A DNA stretch of 64,000 nt, taken from contig NZ_JABGNA010000009.1 in NCBI RefSeq assembly GCF_013149275.1, positions 38,753 through 102,752 on the forward strand. The letters are read 5' to 3'. A model generated the notes under the pieces. It was not told the DNA's origin. It ran no database searches and saw only the letters and a program-made list of their open reading frames with translations. The stretch's first letter is position 1. Each line of letters starts with the position of its first letter. A program made the position numbers and the translations under genes. The DNA comes from Mucilaginibacter sp. SG564. GTDB lineage: Bacteria > Bacteroidota > Bacteroidia > Sphingobacteriales > Sphingobacteriaceae. Below, one piece after another: positions 33,942 to 44,500 of this stretch.

Positions 33942-34078
33942 AATTGATTTTTAAAGGGGGATATGGGTAAAATTGGTTGTCTCAGTGTCCTTGATATATT
34001 CGCTTTTAAAAGCACATGGTATCGCCCGGCAGTACTTTCGGAAGGGGAGTAACGGATAGTTTAAAAGATTAAAAAAGG

Positions 34079-34100
34079 ACCCTTCCTGAAAAGGGCCCTT
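34079..34100 (-). terminator. Minus-strand intrinsic terminator upstream of the GH18 gene
   Basis: On the minus strand AAGGGCCCT and AGGGTCCTT pair (one G-U) around a short loop, followed by six T. It lies about 140 bp before the GH18 start codon, so it would end a leader or a small RNA transcribed toward that gene. Confidence 0.55.
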
Positions 34101-34271
34101 ATACTAACCACTTAATCAACCATACCCAGGTCTCACTCCAGGTAGAAGCTAATTTTTTAATTACCGGCTTTTAGGGGCGCCGGTATTTTTGCGTAATAAC
34201 CCAGTGTTATAACCTAACTAACACTTAAGTGAATGTAAATCAAAAACATGTGATCTTGTATTTTTATTGTT

Positions 34272-34287
34272 ACACAAACGTTTGCGT
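34272..34287. promoter_or_regulatory. LacI-type palindromic operator, copy 1
   Basis: ACACAAACGTTTGCGT is a palindrome with one mismatch and the central AACGTT of LacI/CcpA-family sites. It lies in the 702-bp gene-free stretch between the divergent GH18 and SDR genes. No LacI-family gene is in the window. Confidence 0.55.
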
Positions 34288-34441
34288 AAACGAGAGATGT
34301 TTAATGTAACATTCTTCAAAGCTCTAAACAATGTGGAATTTTTGTGGTAGATAAATAGTTTTACCACCGGTAAATTGAGTTAAATAAAATTACCTACGGC
34401 CGCATTTTTAATTAGACTTATAAATTGAGCTTGAAATCATC

Positions 34442-34457
34442 ACACAAACGTTTGTGT
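34442..34457. promoter_or_regulatory. LacI-type palindromic operator, copy 2 (perfect)
   Basis: ACACAAACGTTTGTGT is a perfect 16-bp palindrome, 170 bp from copy 1 and about 200 bp before the SDR start at 34644. The two-site spacing would allow DNA looping. Confidence 0.65.
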
Positions 34458-34643
34458 ATGAATTTCATAGTATGATAATTTGTTAAGTTTTTCGATAATA
34501 TATATTGTCTTTACTATCTATCCTTGTTTGAATGGATAGGAGTGTTTCTTTACTTTACCGTAAAATTGTTAAGCATTGCGTAGATATTGTCAAGCCAGAT
34601 AGGCGAGTGATCCGGAACTTTGTTTAAACAAAAGACACAGATC

Positions 34644-35459
34644 ATGAAAAAGACCATATTGATTACCGGCGTATCCTCTGGCATTGGCCGCGATGCCGCC
34701 AAACTATTTCAACAAAAAGGCTGGAACGTTATTGCCACCATGCGTTCGCCCGAAAAAGAGCAGGAACTTAACAGACTAAACAACGTGTTGGTTACACGCC
34801 TCGATGTACAGGACAAGACATCTATTAATAATACTATTGCAGAAGGTATCGCCCGTTTCGGCCGCATAGATACCCTTCTCAATAATGCAGGTTACGCGTT
34901 GATTGGTGTTTTCGAATCAGCTACTGACGAACAGATCCGCAAGCAATTTGATGTGAATTTTTTTGGACTGATAGACGTTATCCGGGCTATATTACCGCAC
35001 ATGCGTTCGCAGGGCAGCGGCACCATTATTAATATCTCGTCGATGGGTGGGCTGATAACATTTCCTTTTGGGGGCCTATATCATAGCACTAAATTCGCTG
35101 TGGAAGGGCTTTCCGAATCACTTGCGCATGAGCTGCATTCTTTAGGCATCGCTGTTAAGCTTGTTGAACCTGGCAGTATTGCCACCAATTTTCGTGGTGC
35201 GGTTGATATGATCAAAAATGATATTGCAGCTTATGATCCCATATTTGCCGGATTCTTTAATCATTATGCAGAAGCTGCCGCTCATTTGCGCAAAGCCACA
35301 TCCGAAGAAGTTGCTCAAACCATTTATGAAGCAGCCACCGATGATACCGGTTGCTTGCGTTATGTAGTTGGTGCGGATGCTCACTTCTTTATCGATACCA
35401 AGTATCAAAATAGCGACCCCGACTATATGCGACAGATGCGCAGATATTTCATTAAATGA
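34644..35459 (+). CDS. SDR-family oxidoreductase
   Basis: A 271-residue short-chain dehydrogenase. The nucleotide motif is TGVSSGIGRDAA, the NAG motif is LLNNAGYALIGVFE, the Ser region is IINISSMGGLI, and the catalytic Tyr-Lys are in YHSTKFAVEGLSE. The C-terminal part (GSIATNFRGAVDM) is that of the 17-beta-HSD-like SDR group commonly annotated as oxidoreductase. The ATG at 34644 begins MKKTILITG; the open frame upstream from the TTG at 34620 is not used. It is probably cotranscribed with the AraC gene 44 bp downstream. Confidence 0.93.
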   Translation: MKKTILITGVSSGIGRDAAKLFQQKGWNVIATMRSPEKEQELNRLNNVLVTRLDVQDKTSINNTIAEGIARFGRIDTLLNNAGYALIGVFESATDEQIRKQFDVNFFGLIDVIRAILPHMRSQGSGTIINISSMGGLITFPFGGLYHSTKFAVEGLSESLAHELHSLGIAVKLVEPGSIATNFRGAVDMIKNDIAAYDPIFAGFFNHYAEAAAHLRKATSEEVAQTIYEAATDDTGCLRYVVGADAHFFIDTKYQNSDPDYMRQMRRYFIK

Positions 35460-35503
35460 TGTGTTAAACGGTCAATTCGTAACTTAATAACTAAATTTAT
35501 CAT

Positions 35504-36403
35504 ATGCCACCCTATGTCGATATTGAATCCATCAGTGAATTGCACGAGTTTTATGGTGTAGGCAAACCAAAACACCCTTTAATTACGGTGATTGATGTAG
35601 GCAGCAACCAGGTAAATCGCCCAAAGGAACTGCTTACTTATCGGTTAAGTTTTTACACCATTTTTTGTAAGAAGTTCACCGGTACATTGAAGTATGGCCG
35701 TTCTTATTACGATTTCAGGGAAGGATCTTTAATGTTCACAGCACCGGGGCAAGTTGTAACTGCAAGTCCTGATATGAACATAGAGGAAGGCTGGGGACTT
35801 TTTTTTCATCCGGACCTGGTTAATACAGGTGTATTGGGCCGCAAGATGATCGATTATACCTTTTTTCAATATGAGGCCAACGAAGCGTTACATGTGTCTG
35901 AGGATGAAAAGGATATCCTGACCACCTGTATCCAAAATATCCGTAAAGAGTACCTACAGAATATTGATAAGCATACTACTGGTTTGATCCAGGCTAATAT
36001 AGAACTGCTGCTCAACTATTGCAGCCGTTTTTATGACCGCCAGTTTTATTCCCGCGAAAAAGTGAATACCGATGTAGTGCAGCAGTTTGAAAAACTGATT
36101 AAAGATTATTTTGCAGGGGAAACGCCAATGAATTCTGGTTTACCCAATGTAGGTTATTTTGCTTCGCGAATGAATTTATCGCCCAATTACCTATCCGATC
36201 TGCTGCACCGCTTTACCGGTAAAACCACACAGGAACATATCCATCTGGAAATGGTGGAAAAAGCCAAGTCGCTATTGTGGAGCACGCAAAAATCAGTCAG
36301 TGAAATTGCTTATACATTGGGGTTTGAACATCCCTCACACTTCACCAGGTTATTCAAAAGCAAAACAGGTTACGCTCCAAGTGATTACCGACATTTGAAT
36401 TGA
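35504..36403 (+). CDS. AraC-family transcriptional regulator
   Basis: A 299-residue regulator with an N-terminal cupin-like ligand domain (about 40-160; REGSLMFTAPGQVVTASP) and a C-terminal double helix-turn-helix (about 205-299; FASRMNLSPNYLSDLLHRFT, VSEIAYTLGFEHPSHFTRLF, followed by KSKTGYAPSDYR, the AraC signature). It follows the SDR gene and probably controls it or a nearby target. Confidence 0.93.
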   Translation: MPPYVDIESISELHEFYGVGKPKHPLITVIDVGSNQVNRPKELLTYRLSFYTIFCKKFTGTLKYGRSYYDFREGSLMFTAPGQVVTASPDMNIEEGWGLFFHPDLVNTGVLGRKMIDYTFFQYEANEALHVSEDEKDILTTCIQNIRKEYLQNIDKHTTGLIQANIELLLNYCSRFYDRQFYSREKVNTDVVQQFEKLIKDYFAGETPMNSGLPNVGYFASRMNLSPNYLSDLLHRFTGKTTQEHIHLEMVEKAKSLLWSTQKSVSEIAYTLGFEHPSHFTRLFKSKTGYAPSDYRHLN

Positions 36404-36453
36404 ACATCAATACCGGTAAGCAAGTAAACCCAGTTGACGCATCCCTGCCTGTA

Positions 36454-36493
36454 AAAAGCGAAAAGTGTTAATCTTTGAACACATTTCGCTTTT
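36454..36493 (+). terminator. Terminator of the SDR-AraC unit
   Basis: AAAAGCGAAAAGTGTT and AACACATTTCGCTTTT pair with one mismatch around an 8-base loop. The remaining gap to 36928 (about 430 bp) is AT-rich and must hold the promoter of the adhesin operon; a reading frame of 11 codons at 36759 is the only item noted. Confidence 0.85.
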
Positions 36494-36928
36494 CTTATAT
36501 AGCATTGTAACGGAAATATTATTTCTGCTTATTTCTGAGGTAGTATAATGCTTTAAAATATGAAAGCATATCTTCTATCATAACTTACAATAGTGAATTA
36601 TTGCCATTTTAATTTTTTTGTTCACTAAATATTGATTTTAAGGCTGGTTTTTTAAGGGAATTTCATTAAAAATGAAAAAAGTGAATAAAAAGAACTGGGA
36701 ATAATAATATTAAATGTATTTATATTTACTTTAGTATTAAACCCTAACCTTTTTAAATTATGAAGATTACTCAAAGCATCCCCCCTACAATTTAAGATAA
36801 GTCCATTTATGTACCAGCGTCATGCTTTGTTAAGTATGGCATTGGTGTAGTATGTTCTTTTTTTAAAGAATGTAAAACCTTTTACAATAAATAAACCAAA
36901 ACCAACCAATCACTAATCACTTAAAATT

Positions 36929-37468
36929 ATGGACAATCCATTTCTTGGTACTATTTCATTATTTGCCGGCAATTTTGCACCACGCGGCTGGGCGCTTTGT
37001 AACGGCCAGCTTTTACCTATTGCAAGGTACAGCGCGCTTTTCGCTATTCTGGGCACCACTTATGGTGGCGATGGCATAAACACTTTTGCCTTACCCGATC
37101 TGCGCGGGCGTTCGCCTATGCATTGGGGAAACGGTCCTGGTTTAACCCCCAGAAATCTGGGTGAACTGGGTGGCGAAGAAAGCGTTACATTAATAAATAC
37201 GCAAATACCGATACACACTCATTCACTTAATGCAAGCACCAACACTGGTAATCAGCCTTCGCCAACAAGCGGGGTACTGGCTGTATCATCAGACCCCGAC
37301 GTTGGTGGTGCGCCATTAAATTTCACGGCAGCATCGGGTATCAATACAATTATGGCTCCTAATGCTATCGGCCCAACCGGCGGAAGCCAGCCACATGATA
37401 ATATGGAACCATACCTGGCAGTAACTTTTATTATCGCGCTGGAGGGGATATTTCCGTCGCGCAACTAA
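36929..37468 (+). CDS. Phage tail-collar domain protein (MdpB-like)
   Basis: A 179-residue protein with the full tail-collar signature GNFAPRGWALCNGQLLPIAR followed by YSALFAILGTTYGGDGINTF and ALPDLRGRSPMHWG, then a Thr/Asn/Gly-rich variable region and a conserved end MEPYLAVTFIIALEGIFPSR. In phages this fold caps tail fibres. In bacteria, stand-alone copies (microcystin-dependent-protein type) occur without a phage. No phage genes surround it. It has no signal peptide. It is the first gene of a unit with a formyltransferase, a giant adhesin and PorP/SprF, so a surface or attachment role is suggested by context only. Confidence 0.92.
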   Translation: MDNPFLGTISLFAGNFAPRGWALCNGQLLPIARYSALFAILGTTYGGDGINTFALPDLRGRSPMHWGNGPGLTPRNLGELGGEESVTLINTQIPIHTHSLNASTNTGNQPSPTSGVLAVSSDPDVGGAPLNFTAASGINTIMAPNAIGPTGGSQPHDNMEPYLAVTFIIALEGIFPSRN

Positions 37469-37498
37469 CAACTAAAAAATATACAGTTCAGTAAACTG

Positions 37499-38458
37499 AT
37501 GAAAATAGGTATTGTATCCAATTCAACAACACTGTATATGCCCCTGCTTTCGGCCTTATCCACTTATAAGGCGAAAGCAGGGCTTATGCTTTACGTAGGT
37601 AGTTCCACAGCGCCTGAGAACAACGCGCCCGAAACTATCAGGTATTGCAATGCTGTTGGCATTGAGCTTACTTTTGAGCACGATAAGACCAACCTTTATG
37701 CCTGGTTGCAACAACAGGATATTGTTTTTTTTTCGGGCTATAGCAATATTGTTAAAACACAATACCTGGAACAAGTACCCTATGGGGCTTATAACATTCA
37801 TTTTGGCGCATTACCACAATTTCGTGGGCCATCGCCGGTTTTCTGGCAGTTGCGGAATGGTGGTCAGGAAATTGGACTGGCCATTCATGTGCTTGCAGAT
37901 CAGTTAGATAGCGGCCCTGTTATTTGGCGACAAAATATACCCAATCAACCACATTATAACTACGACAACATTCACCAATTGTTTGGCCAGTTACAGATAC
38001 AAGGCGTACTGGCCGTACTGAATGGAATTAACAGCGGCAACAAATTACCGCTTATTAAACAGGATGAGAACCTTGCGGCATATTACCCGCGACCTGAGCT
38101 GAAAGATGTTTTTATTAACTGGCAAGAGATGGATGCAGCAGAGGTTATGGATATCATAAAAGCCTGTACCCCCTGGAATATAGGTGCTATTTCACTTATT
38201 AACGGGCAGGAGCTGAAAATACTGGACGCGTCCGTTGGCTTAGCCAATCACTATTCTTATCCATCGGGTACTATCATAGTTAATAAACGCACGTTCGCGG
38301 TGATGTGCAAAGGCGAGCGGTTATTGAATATTAACTTTTTTAAAATGGGCAATAATTATGTGCCGGCCAGGTTTGCCGGTGCTTACGGTTTAAAAAGCGG
38401 ACAAAGCTTCGTAAACAACATACCGAATTTAGCCCCAACAGCAGCAGAAACAAACTAA
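37499..38458 (+). CDS. Formyltransferase-family protein (Fmt/sugar N-formyltransferase-like)
   Basis: A 319-residue cytosolic protein with the formyltransferase catalytic triad: Asn-x-His in YNIHFGALPQFRGPSPVFWQ and Asp in LADQLDSGPVIW. The C-terminal Fmt-like domain is recognisable (INWQEMDAAEVMDIIKACTP). These enzymes move a formyl group from N10-formyltetrahydrofolate to an amine, such as Met-tRNA, dTDP-aminosugars or UDP-Ara4N. The N-terminal Rossmann part is divergent from true Fmt, so this is unlikely to be the housekeeping enzyme. It lies 30 bp after the tail-collar gene and 68 bp before the adhesin gene. Confidence 0.85.
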   Translation: MKIGIVSNSTTLYMPLLSALSTYKAKAGLMLYVGSSTAPENNAPETIRYCNAVGIELTFEHDKTNLYAWLQQQDIVFFSGYSNIVKTQYLEQVPYGAYNIHFGALPQFRGPSPVFWQLRNGGQEIGLAIHVLADQLDSGPVIWRQNIPNQPHYNYDNIHQLFGQLQIQGVLAVLNGINSGNKLPLIKQDENLAAYYPRPELKDVFINWQEMDAAEVMDIIKACTPWNIGAISLINGQELKILDASVGLANHYSYPSGTIIVNKRTFAVMCKGERLLNINFFKMGNNYVPARFAGAYGLKSGQSFVNNIPNLAPTAAETN

Positions 38459-38526
38459 TAGCTACAATAAAATTATTAAAGGCAGGTAACAATAAATACC
38501 GGCCTATCATTACCAACCTTATTCAA

Positions 38527-41500
38527 ATGAAAAAACATCTACTCGTTTTTTGTATTGCCCTTTTAAGTATCATAACCGGCTTCCGGGTTTCGGCTCAAAC
38601 ATTCGACTGGTCATGTTTCCCTACCTCAGGTGTTATACTGGCCGATAACAATGTCATCGCCAATCTTAACCTCACCAATGCCAATTGCAGTGTGGCCAAC
38701 GGCTGGGTATTACAGTGCCAGGGAACCGGCGAACAGCGCATATTGACCTCGGCCCTGGGCGGTAACCCCTTCATCCGCATGCAAAAGGTAGGCACGGATG
38801 CAACATTTAACTTTGCGCGGATACTAACGGCTTCCGGCTCCTTATTTACCTTGCGGAGTATATCGGTTACGCCAACATCTGTAGGTGCCGCAGCCAGTGG
38901 CAACCAGGTAATTACCCTGCATGCCTACAAGGGTGGGCGCGAATTGGGATCAACATCAACAGCAGCCCTCGGCGCAGTGGCGCTGGTGAATATACCGGAA
39001 TCGCAATTAGGAGCCTTTGTTAATATCGATGAAGTAAGATTTACCTCTGATAAACCTGCAGCCTTTGGTGTTGGTATTGATGATGTGGTTATCTCTACTG
39101 GCGCAGTACTACCAACAGTAACCACGGGCGACCCGGCTGCGGTTACTTCCAATTCGGCTACATTATCAGGCAATGTAACTGCCGATGGCGGCGCTACAGT
39201 GAACGAAAAAGGGGTAGTTTATGCTACCACGGCCAACCCCACTATTGCTAATACTAAAATAACCAATGGCACAGGTACCGGTGCTATTTCTGTAAACGCG
39301 CCTGGTCTGGCTGGTAGTACTACATACCATGTGAGGGCTTATGCTACCAATAGTATTGGTACTGCTTATGGCGCCGATAAAACCTTTATTACGCTTGCTG
39401 TTAATACAGCCCCGGTAGCGGTGGCTGATAATTATAGCTTTAGCACAGGGGTAGCCTTAACCATTCCTGCTCCGGGCGTTTTAGGTAACGATACGGATGC
39501 CGACGGCGATGCCCTGACGGCCATATTGGTAACCGGCCCGGCCAATGGTTCACTGGTATTAAATGCTAACGGTGGTTTTACCTACAACACAGCCAGTACG
39601 GCTAATGATCAGTTTACCTACAAAGTTAATGACGGTAAGGTTGATGGCAACACGGTTACGGTAACACTGACGCATGTTAACGCCGCCCCGGTAGCGGTGG
39701 CTGATAATTATAGCTTTAGTACCGGCGTGGCCTTGACTATTCCTACTCCTGGCATTTTAGGCAACGATACGGATGCCGACGGCGATGCCCTGTCGGCTGT
39801 ATTGGTATCCGGCCCGGCACATGGTTCGCTAATCTTAAGGGCAAACGGCGGTTTTACTTACAATTCAACCGGTACGGCTGATGATCAGTTTACCTATAAG
39901 GCTAATGACGGTAAGGTGAGTGGCAACACGGTTACCGTAACGCTTACACATGCGAATTCTGCTCCTGTGGCCGCGAATGATAATTATGTACTTAATCAAA
40001 ATGCCAGTTCCAGTAATAATGTACTCAGTAATGATACAGATCCAGATGGCAATCAGCTAACAGCATCGCTGGTAACCGCTCCTATAAATGGTACCGTGGT
40101 GTTGAATGCCGACGGCAGCTTTACCTATACGCCAAATGGGGGATATGTTGGTACCGACAGTTTTAAATACCAGGTGTGCGATAACGGAACCCCGTCGCTT
40201 TGTGCTACGGCCACCGCAAACTTTACTATCAGCGCGGTTAACCAGGCCCCGGTATTAGTTGCATCAGCAGGCACAACTGTATTTTCAGGTACGGATGTTG
40301 CTGTTGATCCGGTAATTACAGTGAGTGATGACGGTGGTACTTTAGCTTCTGGTATAGTATCCATTACCGGTGGCTTGCACTCGGCAGAAGACAGGTTGGT
40401 GTTTACAGCCAGTGGGGCCACGGGTGATATTACCGGCTCATATAACAATCTCGTCGGTATACTTTCCATGCAATCAGCAAGCGGTACGGCTACTACTGCA
40501 CAGTGGCAGGCCGCGTTGCGTTCAATAGTTTACAGGAACACGCAGGCATCCCCTACAGCAAACATCAGGACCATCACCTTTTCAGTAAATGATGGTACTT
40601 TGAGCAGCAATCCAGTCAGTAAAACTGTAAGTATAGCCCCAGCCGCCATCAATACAACCGGTACATTATCAGCTTTCACCACCACTTACGGCACAGCTTC
40701 AGCTTCGGGTTCGTTCAATGTATCGGGTGTAAATCTTAGCGCCGGTATACTGGTTACCGCACCAACCGGTTTTGAGGTGAGTAGTGATAACACCACATTT
40801 ACACCGACGGTTACCATTGGTGCAGCTGGAAATATTCCTTCAACACCGGTTTACATCAGGTTAGCGGCCAACACCAATGTGGGCACTTACTCGGGTAATG
40901 TAATATTGAGCAGCGCTGGTGTATCCAGTGTAAATGTAGCTACGGTGGCCAGCACGGTTAACGCTAAAAAACTGACCATTACCGCCAAAAATATAACCAA
41001 AACTTACGGCCAGGCCCTTACCGGCGGTGCCACCGCTACAGAATTTACCACATCCGGTTTGGTAGGCACAGAAACTGTTGGCAATGTTACCCTTGCTTAC
41101 GGAACAGGTGCTGCCGCCAATGCCGCGGTTAACACCTATACCGGGTCGATAACAGCCAGCGCCGCCAACGGCGGTACATTTAATCCGGCCAACTATGCTA
41201 TTAACTATATAGCTGGCAATATTGTGGTGAACAAAGCCGCATTAACCATTACTGCCAATAATAAAGGCAAAGCATTTGGAACTGCCCTTACCGGTGGACC
41301 GGGCTCTGTTGATTTTACCTCAACCGGGTTGGCTAATGCAGAAACCATAGGCAGTGTAACCATTACTTATGGCGCAGGATCTGCAGCAGGGGCGCCAGTA
41401 GGTCCTTACCCGGGTTCCATCGTGCCAAGTGCGGCAACGGGTGGTACTTTTAACGCAGCTAACTATAATATTACCTATACAACCGGTACACTCACCGTAG

Positions 41501-44500
41501 GGCAGGCAATTTTAACTATAACAGCAGTCAACAAAACCAAGATATACGGTGCAGCTATTCCCACACTTACGGTAAGCTACAACGGTTTTGTAGGTACTGA
41601 TGATCCATCCAGCTTAACCACACTGCCCGTTATCAGCGTTGCAGCAACACCAAACTCGCCTGTAGGTACTTATGCCATAACAGCAAGTGGCGCGGTATCA
41701 TCAAACTATACCATTGTTTATCAGCCAGGCACACTAACGGTAAATCCGGCAACGCTAACCGTAACCGCCAATGATGCCAATAAAATTTACGGCGCTGGTA
41801 TTCCGCTCCTGAGCGTAAGCTATAGCGGCTTTGTAGGCACAGATAATGCCGCAAGTTTAACTACGGCTCCTACCTTAACAACGCCGGCAGTGACCAATTC
41901 GCCGGTAGGTACTTATCCAATAACACCGAGCGGCGCGGCAGCACATAACTATACTTTTACGTATAAGCCAGGCACTTTAACGGTGAACAAGGCTGCCCTA
42001 ACCATTACCGCGAGTAACCAAACCAAAACATACGGACAAACCCTTACCAGCGGCGCAGGTTCTATAGCTTTCACGTCAACCGGACTGGCGGGTACCGAAA
42101 CCATTGGCAGTGTAACACTCACTTACGGAACTGGTGCAGCAGCAGGGGCCGCGGTAAATACCTATACCGGTGCCATAGTGCCAGGTGCTGCTACAGGTGG
42201 TACGTTTAATCCGGCGAATTATACCATCACCTATGTTGCCGGGGATATTACCATAGGCAAAGCGGCTATTACGGTTACTGGCAATACGGGGAATAAAATT
42301 TATGGCAACGTTGACCCTACTTTAACCTATGCCATTACCACAGGCGCATTGGTAGGTACGGATGGATTTACCGGTTCCCTTACCCGTGCACCGGGCGAAA
42401 ATGCGGGTACTTATGCCATCAGGCAGGGAAGCCTGGCGCTCAATAATAACTATACGCTCACTTTTGTTACCGCTAACTTTATCATTAATAAGGCCGATGT
42501 AACCGTTACCGCCAATCCGCAAACCAAAGCTTTCGGCGCTGCAGATCCGTTCCTGAGCTACAGTATTACCAGCGGAAGGCTGGCATTTGCCGATACATTT
42601 ACCGGCTCGCTTACCCGTGCCCCGGGTGAAAGTGCAGGAACTTACGCTATTCTGCAAGGTAGCCTGGCACTCAGCAGTAATTATAGCCTTACTTACGTAG
42701 GCGCTAACCTCACCATTGGCAAAACGGCCATTACCGTAACCGCTGATGTGCAAACCAAAACTTATGGCGATGTTGATCCGGTATTAACCTATAAGATCAC
42801 CAGTGGCGCATTGGCACCTGGGGATACATTTACCGGCGCACTTACCCGGGCACCCGGTGAAAACGCTGGTACTTATGCTATTCAGCAGGGTACTTTGGCG
42901 CTCGGCAGCAATTATACGCTGACTTATGCAGGTGCCAACCTCACGATAAACAAAGCAGCCATCACAGTAACCGCCGATGCACAAAATAAAACTTATGGCG
43001 CAGCCGATCCGGCATTAACCTTCAAGATCACGGCCGGAACGTTAAAATTTGCGGATACCTTTACCGGAAGACTTACCCGCGCTGCGGGCGAAAATGCAGG
43101 AACCTATGCTATCCAGCAGGGTACCCTTGCGCTTAGCAGCAATTATAACCTCACTTATGCAGGCGCTAACCTAACCATAGGTAAACAGGCTATCACCGTA
43201 ACCGCTGATGCACAAAATAAAGCTTTTGGTGCAGCCGATCCGGCGTTGACTTACAAAGTTACCAGCGGAGCACTAAAATTTGCGGATACCTTTACCGGTG
43301 CGCTGACCCGTTTGGCAGGTGAAAACGCAGGTACTTATGCTATTCAACAAGGTACCCTGGCGCTCAACAGTAATTATACGCTGACTTACGTTGGCGCTAA
43401 TCTAACCATTGGTAAAGTGGCAATCACCGTAACGGCTGATGCACAAACAAAAGTTTACGGGACAGTTGATCCCGTACTGACCTATAAGATCACGAGCGGT
43501 ACATTGGTAGGTACTGATAAATTTACCGGTGTGTTGACACGTGCACCCGGTGAAAATGCTGGAGCCTACGCTATTCAGCAAGGTACCCTGGCACTTAGCA
43601 GCAATTATACGCTAACTTATGTAGGAGCCAACCTGGCGATCGGCAAAGCGGCTATCGCCGTCACCGCCGATGCACAAAATAAAATTTACGGTGAAACTGA
43701 CCCTGCACTGACTTATAAAATTACCAGCGGGGCATTGGTCGGAACAGATAATTTTACAGGTACGTTAACCCGCGCCGCCGGTGAAAACGTGGGCATTTAC
43801 GCTATTCAACAAGGTACATTAGCGCTTGGCAGCAACTACACGCTCAGCTACGTGGGCGCTGATTTAACCATAAGCAAAGCTGCTATTACCGTTACTGCTG
43901 ATGCGCAAAACAAGGTTTATGGAGCTATCGATCCGGCACTGACCTACAAGATCACCAGCGGAGCGTTAAAATTTGCGGATACCTTTACCGGCTCATTGAC
44001 CCGTGCCACAGGCGAAAATGTAGGCTCTTACGCCATTCAACAAGGAACGCTGGCACTTAGCAGCAACTATACGCTGACCTATGCGGGTGCTAACCTCACT
44101 ATAGGCAAGGCTGCTATCACTGTAACGGCCAATGCACAAAACAAAGTTTATGGTGCAGCTGATCCGGCCCTGACTTATGCAGTGACTACCGGAGCCCTGG
44201 TAGGTACGGACAAATTTACCGGTGCGCTCATCCGTGTGGCAGGAGAAAATGTGGGTACTTATGCCATTCAGCAAGGTACTTTGGCGCTTAACAATAATTA
44301 TACGCTTACTTATGTAAGTGCCAATCTTACTATTGGCAAAGCAGCCATCACCGTAACAGCCAATGCGCAAAATAAGGTTTATGGTGCGGCCGATCCGAAC
44401 TTGACTTATGCAGTGACGACAGGAGCCCTGGTAGGTACAGATAAATTTACCGGTACGCTTACCCGTGATGCGGGTGAAAACGCAGGTGTCTATGCTATTA

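Noticed and set aside
36759..36794. 11-codon frame MKITQSIPPTI as a leader peptide
   Set aside because: Very short, no regulatory codon run and no terminator/antiterminator pair seen.
36929..37468. Prophage remnant inferred from the tail-collar domain
   Set aside because: No other phage genes nearby; such domains occur alone in bacteria, and here it is in line with type IX secretion genes.
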